DNA of 37,371 bases from positions 1-37,371 of the forward strand of contig OMKD01000273.1 of NCBI GenBank assembly GCA_900299495.1, read 5' to 3'. The notes below the pieces were generated by a model. It was not told the origin of the DNA and did no database searches. It worked only from the letters and a program-made list of their open reading frames with translations. Origin of the DNA: Sphingobacteriales bacterium. GTDB lineage: Bacteria; Bacteroidota; Bacteroidia; Chitinophagales; Saprospiraceae. Positions 1 through 8,912 of the stretch are shown here, piece by piece (within the stretch, counting starts at the first letter, position 1; each line of letters opens with the position of its first letter). The translations under genes and the position numbers were made by a program.

Positions 1-827
1 GCTAAGATTAGTACCATACCTCCAAGACCATTAAAGACCTGTAAGGCCAGGACTAAGCCAAGACCAGAATTTTGAATTCCAGTTTCAATAGCAATAGCTC
101 TTGAGTTCTTTTTGCTCAACTTGAATAGTCTTGGAATCTGATATCCACCAAGTAATGCCAGTCCATTGTGGATAAGTACAATAAAGAAGACGGTGTGCAG
201 ATAATCCTGCATTTTACTGTAGTTATTAACCAATGCAACTGTTACAAACCCAAGAAAGATCAACATGGAGATATTCGCAATTGGTTTTTTGATCTTCTCT
301 GTCAGTTTGGGGTATTTATGGTTTATAAACATACCTGCGGAAACAGGGATGAATATCAGGAAAATAACCGTTTTGATTATCTTCTCTGGATCTACATTCA
401 GGGTTTGTAGCAATTCAGAAGTGATCGGATTTATACTTGCCCAAAAGCTGAAAGCAATAGGAGTCAGGATAATCGCAGATGCGGTGGTAAAAGAGGTTAA
501 TAAAACCGAAAGAGCTGCATTTCCTTTTGACAAGTGAACCATAAAGTTAGAGACCGATCCTCCCGGGCACACCGATACGAGTACCATGCCAAGTGCAATG
601 GATGCATATGGTTTTATTACAGCAATAAGCCCAAGGGTAAGTAGTGGTAGAAATATGTACTCACTAAAAAGACCAATAAGTGGAATTTTTGGAGCTTTAA
701 ATAATTGTTGGAAGTCTTTGACTTTGATATCAAGTGCAACTCCGAACATCAGAAAAGCAAGGATAATATTTAATACAAACAGATTGCTATCATCAAAATT
801 GATGACAATATCATCGATATTGGTCAT
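1..827 (-). CDS. Bile acid:sodium symporter (BASS/SBF) family transporter, C-terminus truncated by window edge
   Basis: Manual reverse-strand translation from ATG at 825-827: MTNIDDIVINFDDSNLFVLNIILAFLMFGVALDIKVKDFQQLFKAPKIPLIGLFSEYIFLPLLTLGLIAVIKPYASIALGMVLVSVCPGGSVSNFMVHLSKGNAALSVLLTSFTTASAIILTPIAFSFWA; the CPGGSVSNFMVHLSKGNAALSV segment is typical of SBF transporters. Open to position 1, so not in the ORF track. Confidence 0.85.
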   Translation of the reverse strand, partial: MTNIDDIVINFDDSNLFVLNIILAFLMFGVALDIKVKDFQQLFKAPKIPLIGLFSEYIFLPLLTLGLIAVIKPYASIALGMVLVSVCPGGSVSNFMVHLSKGNAALSVLLTSFTTASAIILTPIAFSFWASINPITSELLQTLNVDPEKIIKTVIFLIFIPVSAGMFINHKYPKLTEKIKKPIANISMLIFLGFVTVALVNNYSKMQDYLHTVFFIVLIHNGLALLGGYQIPRLFKLSKKNSRAIAIETGIQNSGLGLVLALQVFNGLGGMVLIL

Positions 828-878
828 TGGTATACTTGTTTAAAACCAATATACAAAAGACAGCGGAATTGGCAAGAT

Positions 879-1748
879 TTAGTTTTTGATGATATTTAAA
901 AAGTCAACTATGCTTTGATCTTCTTGTTTGAGTACATCTTCAATGGAACTCTTGGAAATCAACTCCTCTGCTTGGGCTTTTTGCTTTACCTCAAATCCAT
1001 CATACAACGCAGAATCCATGAAATTAAAAACAGTCCATTTGTGATTGTCGTATTCCAGACTTGTAAGGCTTTCCACCCAATCACCCGAATTCAAATAGTG
1101 TACCTTGCCATTTGGTGTATCTTCAATCCTGTTCGCACTTTCGTGTATATGCCCACAAATCACATAATCATAGCCTTGCTTTGCTGCCAGATTACAAGCT
1201 AGTTTTTCAAAGTCTCCAATGAATTTCACCGCTTTCTTAACACTACTCTTGATCTTTCTGGAAAAGGACATTTTAGGATAACCAAGTTTTACTCTGATAT
1301 TGTTTACCCATCTGTTTAAGACAATAAGCCAGTCATAACCCTTGCCTCCCATTTTAGCAAGTAAAGGAGATATCCTTACTGAAGCGTCGAATACATCACC
1401 ATGGAATATCCAATATTTTTCATTGTTCAAGCGAAGAATTAACTTGTCTCTAAGATGAATGTTACCAAGTGAAACATCAGAAAAACTGCGTAATCGATCA
1501 TCATGATTACCGGTAATGTAGAAGACCTTGGTTCCATTTGTGGACATCTTGATGATCTTCTGAATAACCTTTAAATGTGATTCAGGGAAATAACTTTTTT
1601 TGAATTGCCAAAAATCAATGAAATCACCATTTATAATAAGTGTCTCGACCTCTATGCTATTCAGGTATGCTAGCAACTCGTCTGCGTGACATCCATAAGT
1701 CCCTAAATGGATATCTGAAATTACGACTAAGGGCAAGATTCTTTTCAC
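879..1748 (-). CDS. Calcineurin-like metallophosphoesterase, UDP-2,3-diacylglucosamine diphosphatase (LpxH)-like
   Basis: 289 aa; metallophosphoesterase motifs SDIHLGTYG, INGDFIDFW, GNHDD, HGD, CGHIHES. Confidence 0.85.
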   Translation of the reverse strand: MKRILPLVVISDIHLGTYGCHADELLAYLNSIEVETLIINGDFIDFWQFKKSYFPESHLKVIQKIIKMSTNGTKVFYITGNHDDRLRSFSDVSLGNIHLRDKLILRLNNEKYWIFHGDVFDASVRISPLLAKMGGKGYDWLIVLNRWVNNIRVKLGYPKMSFSRKIKSSVKKAVKFIGDFEKLACNLAAKQGYDYVICGHIHESANRIEDTPNGKVHYLNSGDWVESLTSLEYDNHKWTVFNFMDSALYDGFEVKQKAQAEELISKSSIEDVLKQEDQSIVDFLNIIKN

Positions 1749-1958
1749 TTAATTTCTATATTTTCTGCAAAGGTGCTATTGTATTGTTAACTGATTGTGA
1801 ATGGATTGTTATGATTGTATAAAATATCTTGAAACCAACCACCACATGTAAGTTGTTAAATACATTGGAGGGTCTAATTTGACTTTGTCTAAGTCTCCTA
1901 AAAGGCCTATATTAGGGATTCCGAATCTCCTAATTTTTACCATACAATCTATCTCAGC

Positions 1959-4900
1959 ATGCAAGACTTTTTACACCTTCATTGTCATACTCAGTTTTCT
2001 CTCCTCGATGGTGCCAGCGAGATCGGTGCCATGATGGATAAAGTAAAGGCTGATGGTCAAAAAGGTGTTGCTCTTACCGATCACGGTAACATGTTTGGTG
2101 CCTTCAAGTTTGTTGCAGAAGCGGAGCGTAGAGATCTTAAGCCGATCATAGGTTGTGAGTTCTATTTGGTAGAGGATCGTCATCGTAAGGCATTTTCCAG
2201 AGCCAAGAATGAAAAAGACAAACGATACCATCAACTTTTATTGGCTAAGAATCAAAAAGGATATGAGAATCTATCTAAGCTTTGTTCTCTTGGTTTTATC
2301 GAAGGTTTGTATTCTAAATTTCCAAGAATTGATAAAGAGCTACTAGATAAATATAGCGAAGGCTTGATTGCAACCAGTTGTTGTATTGGTGCAGAGATTC
2401 CGCAGGCCTTTATGCATGGCCAAGATGAAAAAGCAGAGGAATTGTGTAAGTGGTGGATGGAGCGTTTTGGCGATGATTTTTACATTGAAATTCAAAGACA
2501 CCGTGGTCTTGAAAATATAGATGGCTTAGGTATCAGTCAGGAAGATATCAACCAAAAACTAATTGCACTTGCAAAGAAGTACAACCTAAAAGTGATTTGT
2601 ACGAATGATGCGCACTATGTGGAAGAAGAGGATTGGACGCCGCATGATATTTTGCTTTGTGTAAACACTGGAGCTTTATTAGAGGAAAGCAAACGATTCA
2701 AATTCCCTTCTTCAGATTTCTTCATGAAGACTAAAGCGGAGATGAATCAACTTTTCGGTGATGTACCCGCAGCTCTTGATAATACCTTGGAGATCTATGA
2801 TAAGGTTGATAAAGTAACCTTGGTTAGAGATGTATTACTTCCTGCATTCCCATTGCCTCAGCAATTCAAAACACAGGATGATTTCCTTAGGCATATCACC
2901 TTTGAAGGTGCAAGGAAAAGATACAAGACAATTACGCCTGAGATTGAGGAGCGCCTTAACTTTGAGTTGAAAGTTATTGAAAATTCAGGGTATCCCGGAT
3001 ACTTCCTGATTGTACAAGATTTTACTACTACAGCAAGAGAAATGGGCGTTTCGGTAGGACCAGGACGTGGTTCTGCGGCAGGTTCAGCTGTTGCATATTG
3101 TATTGGTATTACGAACGTGGATCCCATTAAGTATGATCTACTATTTGAACGTTTTCTGAATCCGGAAAGGGTATCACTTCCCGATATTGATATTGATTTT
3201 GATGATGAAGGTCGTCAAAAGGTAATCGATTATGTAATCGATAAATATGGTCAAAACCAGGTGGCACAAATTGTTACCTATGGTACTATGGCTGCAAAAT
3301 CCTCTATTCGTGATGTAGGTCGTGTAATGGATATTCCGCTTCCTGAAGTAGATCGGGTAGCAAAAGTATTCCCTCAGAATATGAAAGCTTCATTGGGGAA
3401 AGTACTTGCTGACGGAGACATTGATCCTAAGTTGAAAGGAGCGATGAATGCAGAGGATATTGAAAAAGCCTATCAGTTTAGATCCTTGGCAGATGGTCAG
3501 GATCAGGTAGGAGAGATGTTGCGATTGGCGAAAAAGCTGGAAGGTTCCGTTCGAAATACCGGTATTCACGCTTGTGGTGTGGTTATTACACCGGATGATA
3601 TTACCAAATATGTTCCAGTAAAGGTGGATAAGGGATCCAATATGCTGATCTCGCAATTTGATAACTCAGTAGCTGAGATTGCCGGATTATTGAAAATGGA
3701 TTTCTTGGGGCTTAAGACCCTGACCGTGATTAAAAACGCAATCAAGATCGTTGCAAAAACCAAGGGCATAGAAATCGATCCCGATGATATTCCTTTGGAT
3801 GATGAAAAGACCTATGAGCTTTTCCAGCGAGGAGAAACGATTGGTATCTTCCAGTACGAGTCCGCTGGTATGCAGAAGTATATGAAAGAGTTGATTCCAA
3901 CTACTTTCGAGGATCTTATTGCAATGAATGCCTTATATCGTCCTGGACCGCTGGAATATATTCCAGAGTTCATTAACCGTAAACACGGTCGCTCTCCAAT
4001 CGTGTATGATTTGGATGATATGCAGGAGTATCTACAAGGGACTTACGGTATTACAGTCTATCAGGAGCAGGTGATGCTTCTATCCCAAAAGTTAGCAAAC
4101 TTTACCAAGGGTCAGGCAGATATGCTGCGTAAGGCCATGGGTAAAAAGAAAAAGAAACTGATTGATCAGTTACACCCGCTTTTCATCGAAGGAGGTGAAA
4201 AAAATGGTCATGATAAACAAAAATTGGAAAAAGTTTGGAAGGATTGGGAGGCATTTGCATCCTATGCCTTCAACAAGTCTCACTCTACCTGTTATGCTTT
4301 TGTAGCATTCCAAACGGCTTATCTGAAAGCACACCACCCAGCTGAATTTATGGCGGCAGTGCTTACGAACAACAAGAGTGATATCTCTAAGGTGACCTTC
4401 TTCCTAAAAGAATGTAAGCGCATGGGATTGACTGTGCTTGGACCAGATATCAATGAGTCTTACTCGGACTTCTCCGTAAATCAGGAAGGACAAATACGTT
4501 TTGGTCTGACAGCTCTTAAAGGAGTAGGAGAGGGACCTGTTTCGGAGATTCTGACTGAACGTAAAGAAAATGGAGGTTTTGTTTCTGTTTACGACATGGT
4601 TAGGAGATTGGCAATGGGTTCTGTGAACAAAAGGGTGATGGAATCCTTGGTACTTGGTGGAGCCTTCGATCGATTTGAGGAACTTCCAAGATCCGTATAC
4701 TTTGAGGAGTCTGATAAATATTCTACTTATCTGGAGCATCTTTTGAAATATGGTGCAGCTTATAAGAATCAAGCAAAGGAAGCAGTAACTTCTTTGTTTG
4801 GAGGTTCTGATGAAATTATGATTCCTGAACCGAAATTGCCAAAGATCAATCCTTGGCCATTGATCGAGAAGTTGAATAAAGAAAAGGAAGTGACAGGAAT

Positions 4901-5492
4901 CTTTATTTCAGGTCACCCTTTGGATGATTTCCGTGTAGAGATCGATCAGTTTACCAACATGAGTCTTGAGCAGGTTATGAACTCTACTTCTAAGGATATC
5001 AAAATTGCGGGTATTGTTCAGGAGGCTCAACATCGTATCTCTCAGAAGGGAACGGGTTGGGGTAAGTTTGTTATTCAGGATTTTAATGGATCTCTTGAAT
5101 TTGTACTTTTTAAAGAGGACTACCAGAATTTCAAAGCATTATTAGAAGTTGGTCAGAGTCTATTCTTGAAAGGTGGAATGGAAAAACGCTGGAACAGTAA
5201 TGAGATGCAGTTCAAAGTTCGTGAGGTTTCCCTACTTGAATCTGTAGGTCAGGATATGACCAATTCTATCAAAATAAATATAGCTGTCGAACGTTTAACC
5301 GATGAGCTTATTGATGAGTTAGAAACACTTGTGAAGACCAAAAAAGGACAACATAAACTAAGATTCCAATTAATTGATAGTGTGAATCGTCAAAAGCTAC
5401 AAATGTACTCTAAGGAATACCTTGTTGAAGTAGATAACGATTTTGTTATCGGACTGGAGAAGCTTGGTTTAAAATATAAGATTAATGGTTAG
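1959..5492 (+). CDS. dnaE: DNA polymerase III subunit alpha
   Basis: 1177 aa; PHP domain LHCHTQFSLLDGAS, polymerase core GPGRGSAAGSAVAYCIGIT, PDIDIDFDDEGR, YAFNKSHSTCYAFVAFQTAYLKAHHPAEFMAA, C-terminal OB-fold region. Confidence 0.98.
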   Translation: MQDFLHLHCHTQFSLLDGASEIGAMMDKVKADGQKGVALTDHGNMFGAFKFVAEAERRDLKPIIGCEFYLVEDRHRKAFSRAKNEKDKRYHQLLLAKNQKGYENLSKLCSLGFIEGLYSKFPRIDKELLDKYSEGLIATSCCIGAEIPQAFMHGQDEKAEELCKWWMERFGDDFYIEIQRHRGLENIDGLGISQEDINQKLIALAKKYNLKVICTNDAHYVEEEDWTPHDILLCVNTGALLEESKRFKFPSSDFFMKTKAEMNQLFGDVPAALDNTLEIYDKVDKVTLVRDVLLPAFPLPQQFKTQDDFLRHITFEGARKRYKTITPEIEERLNFELKVIENSGYPGYFLIVQDFTTTAREMGVSVGPGRGSAAGSAVAYCIGITNVDPIKYDLLFERFLNPERVSLPDIDIDFDDEGRQKVIDYVIDKYGQNQVAQIVTYGTMAAKSSIRDVGRVMDIPLPEVDRVAKVFPQNMKASLGKVLADGDIDPKLKGAMNAEDIEKAYQFRSLADGQDQVGEMLRLAKKLEGSVRNTGIHACGVVITPDDITKYVPVKVDKGSNMLISQFDNSVAEIAGLLKMDFLGLKTLTVIKNAIKIVAKTKGIEIDPDDIPLDDEKTYELFQRGETIGIFQYESAGMQKYMKELIPTTFEDLIAMNALYRPGPLEYIPEFINRKHGRSPIVYDLDDMQEYLQGTYGITVYQEQVMLLSQKLANFTKGQADMLRKAMGKKKKKLIDQLHPLFIEGGEKNGHDKQKLEKVWKDWEAFASYAFNKSHSTCYAFVAFQTAYLKAHHPAEFMAAVLTNNKSDISKVTFFLKECKRMGLTVLGPDINESYSDFSVNQEGQIRFGLTALKGVGEGPVSEILTERKENGGFVSVYDMVRRLAMGSVNKRVMESLVLGGAFDRFEELPRSVYFEESDKYSTYLEHLLKYGAAYKNQAKEAVTSLFGGSDEIMIPEPKLPKINPWPLIEKLNKEKEVTGIFISGHPLDDFRVEIDQFTNMSLEQVMNSTSKDIKIAGIVQEAQHRISQKGTGWGKFVIQDFNGSLEFVLFKEDYQNFKALLEVGQSLFLKGGMEKRWNSNEMQFKVREVSLLESVGQDMTNSIKINIAVERLTDELIDELETLVKTKKGQHKLRFQLIDSVNRQKLQMYSKEYLVEVDNDFVIGLEKLGLKYKING

Positions 5493-5967
5493 ATATTTTT
5501 TAATAGCTCTATTTGGATGTATTGGCTTCTTTGCACAAGCTCAAGAAGTAGTTGTAGTAAAGAAATTTGCTGAAATTGAGAACATGTTCAATTCAAAATC
5601 AGAAGAGGTACATGTGATCAATTTTTGGGCAACTTGGTGTGGCCCTTGTGTGGCTGAATTACCCTATTTTGTTGAAGCTAGTACCACGTTCAAGAATAAG
5701 AATGTAAAGTTTTCTTTTATTTCCTTGGATTTTAAGAACCAATACGAGTCAAAATTATTACCCTTCCTTGAGAAAAATCCACTGCCTGGTGATCAATATA
5801 ATCTTTGGGATATGGACTATAATGCCTGGATAGACAAGGTCAGTCCGGAATGGTCAGGTGCAATACCTGTTACCGTTATTATGGGGCCAAAAGGCAAGCT
5901 TGTGGCAACAAGTAGTTTTGAATCCAGTGAAGAGCTGAATGATCTGATTCTTCAGGCCCTCAAATAA
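5485..5967 (+). CDS. TlpA-like thioredoxin-family protein, exported
   Basis: 160 aa; N-terminal signal peptide MVRYFLIALFGCIGFFAQAQ; WATWCGPCVAELP active site. Confidence 0.9.
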   Translation: MVRYFLIALFGCIGFFAQAQEVVVVKKFAEIENMFNSKSEEVHVINFWATWCGPCVAELPYFVEASTTFKNKNVKFSFISLDFKNQYESKLLPFLEKNPLPGDQYNLWDMDYNAWIDKVSPEWSGAIPVTVIMGPKGKLVATSSFESSEELNDLILQALK

Positions 5968-6077
5968 GAGATAATACAGATTAGACAATAATTAGCTTTC
6001 TAAATCGTTTTAAAACTTGCTAAAGCTAAATGCTGTTAGTAAATTGATAATCTGTTAGATTTCAAACACAAATAATT

Positions 6078-6686
6078 ATGAGAACAAAACTTTCTTTAGT
6101 TTTTTTAGCAGGTCTTGTGGGACTGCTGTTTAGCTCCTTTGTAGAAGGAGGATTAAAGGTTGGAGATACTGCTCCTGATTTTAAATTGAAAAATATTGAT
6201 GGGCAGATGATGTCACTTGCAGATATAGATGATGCCGAAGGTTATATAGTAGTTTTTACTTGTAATACTTGCCCTTTCTCTGTAAAGTATGAGGATCGTA
6301 TCATTGCTGCCAATAAAAAATATGCATCAATGGGCTATCCTGTTGTAGCAATCAATCCAAATGATGCCAACAGAAGACCTGGAGATTCTTTTGAAGAGAT
6401 GAAAGTACGTGCTAAGGATAAAGGGTTTGATTTCCCTTATCTGTATGATGAAACACAGGAGATTGCAACAGCATATGGTGCAACGCATACACCACACGTT
6501 TATCTTTTGGATAAAAATAGAACGGTACAGTATATTGGTGCTATTGATAATAACGCAAATGATGCTCAAGAAGCAAGCGAGTTTTATCTTTCGGATGCTA
6601 TTTCAGCGCTAAAGGCAGGCAAGAAGCCTAGTCCTGATTTTACGAAAGCAGTTGGATGTACTATAAAGTGGAAATCCACTAACTAA
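6078..6686 (+). CDS. AhpC/TSA-type thioredoxin-fold (redoxin) protein, exported
   Basis: 202 aa; signal peptide; GDTAPDFKLKNIDGQ and FTCNTCPFSVKYEDR (CxxC) motifs. Confidence 0.88.
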   Translation: MRTKLSLVFLAGLVGLLFSSFVEGGLKVGDTAPDFKLKNIDGQMMSLADIDDAEGYIVVFTCNTCPFSVKYEDRIIAANKKYASMGYPVVAINPNDANRRPGDSFEEMKVRAKDKGFDFPYLYDETQEIATAYGATHTPHVYLLDKNRTVQYIGAIDNNANDAQEASEFYLSDAISALKAGKKPSPDFTKAVGCTIKWKSTN

Positions 6687-6690
6687 ACAA

Positions 6691-6720
6691 AAAAAGGAGA
6701 GCGATTAGCTCTCCTTTTTT
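6691..6720. terminator. Bidirectional intrinsic terminator between convergent genes
   Basis: AAAAAGGAGAGC-GATTA-GCTCTCCTTTTTT; stem GGAGAGC/GCTCTCC with A/T tracts on both sides. Confidence 0.85.
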
Positions 6721-7352
6721 TGTTCTGCTATGGCTATAAAGTAGTCTTCGATCTTTCGGCAGTGAATATCGAAGTCTGCTTTCAGATCATCTTTGATTAC
6801 CTTACCCAATCCACACCCTTTTTTTAAATCATTGGGTAATCGGGTCAGTTTTAGATCTCTTCTGAATTCAACCTTGCCATTTCCGTATGCCTTGAATAGG
6901 GCTTCTTTTGCTCCCCAGAAATGATGAACGATGTCAGTATTGATTTGACCATCATACCAGCCAAATTCTTCTTCAGAAATAAATTTCCCTTTTATACGTT
7001 CAAGTTTTGGATTCATCTGCTGTATATCTATCCCGACAAGTCGGTCCGAAAGTACAACTGCAACATAAGATGCCGAATGCGAAAGACTAATTTCATAGGC
7101 TCTATTCTGTAGAAAGGGCTTCCCACTTTTACTTATATCCAGAAATACACGCTGCTCTTCTCCTGTGGCAAGATGGAGTAAGTATCTGCATGCCAAAAAT
7201 TCCTTTCTTTTTGTTTCAATTAATTTATCATGGTATTCTTGCTCGAATTCATCCAAAACCAATTGATCCAGAAAGAATTCTTCCTCCTCGGTAATGTGCC
7301 AAATGAAATATTCTGAATACGGGCTTATTTTTTCTTTAACTATTAACGGCAT
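6705..7352 (-). CDS. 4'-phosphopantetheinyl transferase superfamily protein (Sfp-type)
   Basis: 215 aa; LSHSASYVAVVLSDRLVGIDIQ and FWGAKEALFKAYG motifs. Confidence 0.9.
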   Translation of the reverse strand: MPLIVKEKISPYSEYFIWHITEEEEFFLDQLVLDEFEQEYHDKLIETKRKEFLACRYLLHLATGEEQRVFLDISKSGKPFLQNRAYEISLSHSASYVAVVLSDRLVGIDIQQMNPKLERIKGKFISEEEFGWYDGQINTDIVHHFWGAKEALFKAYGNGKVEFRRDLKLTRLPNDLKKGCGLGKVIKDDLKADFDIHCRKIEDYFIAIAEQKKES

Positions 7353-7404
7353 ATTGCTTATTTTCCATTATCCGAGAATTAATCGCTTGAATAATGACCA
7401 TACA

Positions 7405-8298
7405 ATGATACCCAAGTTTAGACATAAAAAACAATTTTTAGGCCATAATGGAGCAGTCTTCTGTTTGTCAAAAGATAGTTCTCGAGGATTTTATAGCTGT
7501 GGAAGCGATGGCATGTTGGTTCATTGGGAAGATCATAATAAGGAAGATGGCCGTTTGGTAGCACGTATCAATACTTCTGTATATGCAATGCTGTGTATAG
7601 CAGAGAAACAAGTTTTTCTTACTGGTAATCTGGATGGAAATCTACAATGGATTCAGGAGGGTGCAGAGCGATTTAATTTTAAAGCGCACACAAAAGGAAT
7701 CTATGCTATCGAGGATTTAGGCGATCGATTTTTAAGTCTTGGTGGAGATGGTCGGCTTGGAGTGTGGTCTTGGCAAAATCCAAAATCTCCTTTATTTATC
7801 CAGCTATCGGATAGTGCCCTTCGAACAGCCTTGTTTTCAAGAGTTGAAGATACGGTTTATATCGGATCCAGCGATGGAAACATCTATGTTTTGGATGCAA
7901 AATCAATGACGTTGATACACACTAAGGAAGAAGCTCATGCCAACTCTGTATTCACCCTTTGTTTATCTAAGGATGGTGCAACCTTGTTTAGTGGTTCGAG
8001 AGACAATTTTATTAAATGCTGGAATAGGAATGATTATGCCTTGGAACATGTTGTTCCTGCACATGCCGCTACAATCAATCATTTGGTAAATGGACCTAAT
8101 GAAGTTTTGATTAGTGCCGGTAGAGATAAAGAAATTCGAATTTGGAATGATCGTACCTTGGAGTTAAAACAAGTCCTTAAAGCTCCAAGAGATCAGGGAC
8201 ATGTCAATTCTGTGAACAGACTTCTATGGGATAATTCAGCATCCCTGCTATATTCTACAGGAGATGACAAGTCTATAATTTGTTGGGAAATAGAATGA
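7405..8298 (+). CDS. WD40-repeat beta-propeller protein
   Basis: ORF 7294-8298; start refined to ATG 7405 because the upstream portion overlaps the divergent PPTase gene and does not look like a WD40 repeat. Repeats such as GHNGAVFCLSKD...GSDGMLVHWED, HANSVFTLCLSKDGATLFSGSRDNFIKCWN, GRDKEIRIWND, TGDDKSIICWE. Confidence 0.88.
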   Translation: MIPKFRHKKQFLGHNGAVFCLSKDSSRGFYSCGSDGMLVHWEDHNKEDGRLVARINTSVYAMLCIAEKQVFLTGNLDGNLQWIQEGAERFNFKAHTKGIYAIEDLGDRFLSLGGDGRLGVWSWQNPKSPLFIQLSDSALRTALFSRVEDTVYIGSSDGNIYVLDAKSMTLIHTKEEAHANSVFTLCLSKDGATLFSGSRDNFIKCWNRNDYALEHVVPAHAATINHLVNGPNEVLISAGRDKEIRIWNDRTLELKQVLKAPRDQGHVNSVNRLLWDNSASLLYSTGDDKSIICWEIE

Positions 8299-8359
8299 AT
8301 CCTTTAATTTCAAATTAATTTCTTTGTAATATTAAACTAAAATACTTAATTGAAAACAG

Positions 8360-8896
8360 ATGATACTTTCAGATAAGAAAATCCTTGAAGCAATTGAAGA
8401 TGGTCAAATTGTTATCGAACCCTTTGACAGATCCTGTCTGGGAACAAATTCTTATGATGTGCATCTAGGTAAACATCTTGCCTTATATCGTGACCAAATC
8501 CTTGATGCAAAGAAACACAATGAGGTTGAACATTTTGAAATCCCGGAGGAGGGATATGTACTGGAACCTGGTACCCTGTATCTTGGTGTAACTGAAGAGT
8601 ATACGGAGACCCATAATTCTGTTCCATTTCTTGAAGGTAAATCCTCAGTAGGTCGATTGGGAATTGATATCCATGCAACTGCTGGAAAAGGAGATGTTGG
8701 CTTTTGTAATACATGGACCCTTGAAATTTCGGTTACGCAAAAAGTCCGTGTTTATGCGGGAATGCCTATTGGTCAGTTAATCTATTTTATGGTAGAGGGT
8801 GACATTGAAAATTACTACAACAAGAAGAAAAACGCGAAATACAACACCAGAACTATACTTCCGGTAGAGAGTATGATGTGGAAAAATAAATTCTAG
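8360..8896 (+). CDS. dcd: dCTP deaminase
   Basis: 178 aa; SDKKILEAIEDGQIVIEPFD, GTNSYDVHLG, LEGKSSVGRLGIDIHATAGKGDVGFCNTWTLEI. Confidence 0.93.
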   Translation: MILSDKKILEAIEDGQIVIEPFDRSCLGTNSYDVHLGKHLALYRDQILDAKKHNEVEHFEIPEEGYVLEPGTLYLGVTEEYTETHNSVPFLEGKSSVGRLGIDIHATAGKGDVGFCNTWTLEISVTQKVRVYAGMPIGQLIYFMVEGDIENYYNKKKNAKYNTRTILPVESMMWKNKF

Positions 8897-8912
8897 AATT
8901 TAAGAGTACCAA

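Noticed and set aside
168-843. Plus-strand ORFs at 168-410, 265-537 and 586-843
   Set aside because: The minus strand encodes a continuous BASS transporter here; these are shadow ORFs.
4404-4772. 122-aa minus-strand ORF within dnaE
   Set aside because: Antisense shadow ORF of a conserved gene; no domain signal.
7294-7404. 37-aa N-terminal extension of the WD40 ORF
   Set aside because: Overlaps the divergent PPTase start and lacks WD40 character; ATG at 7405 gives a better start.
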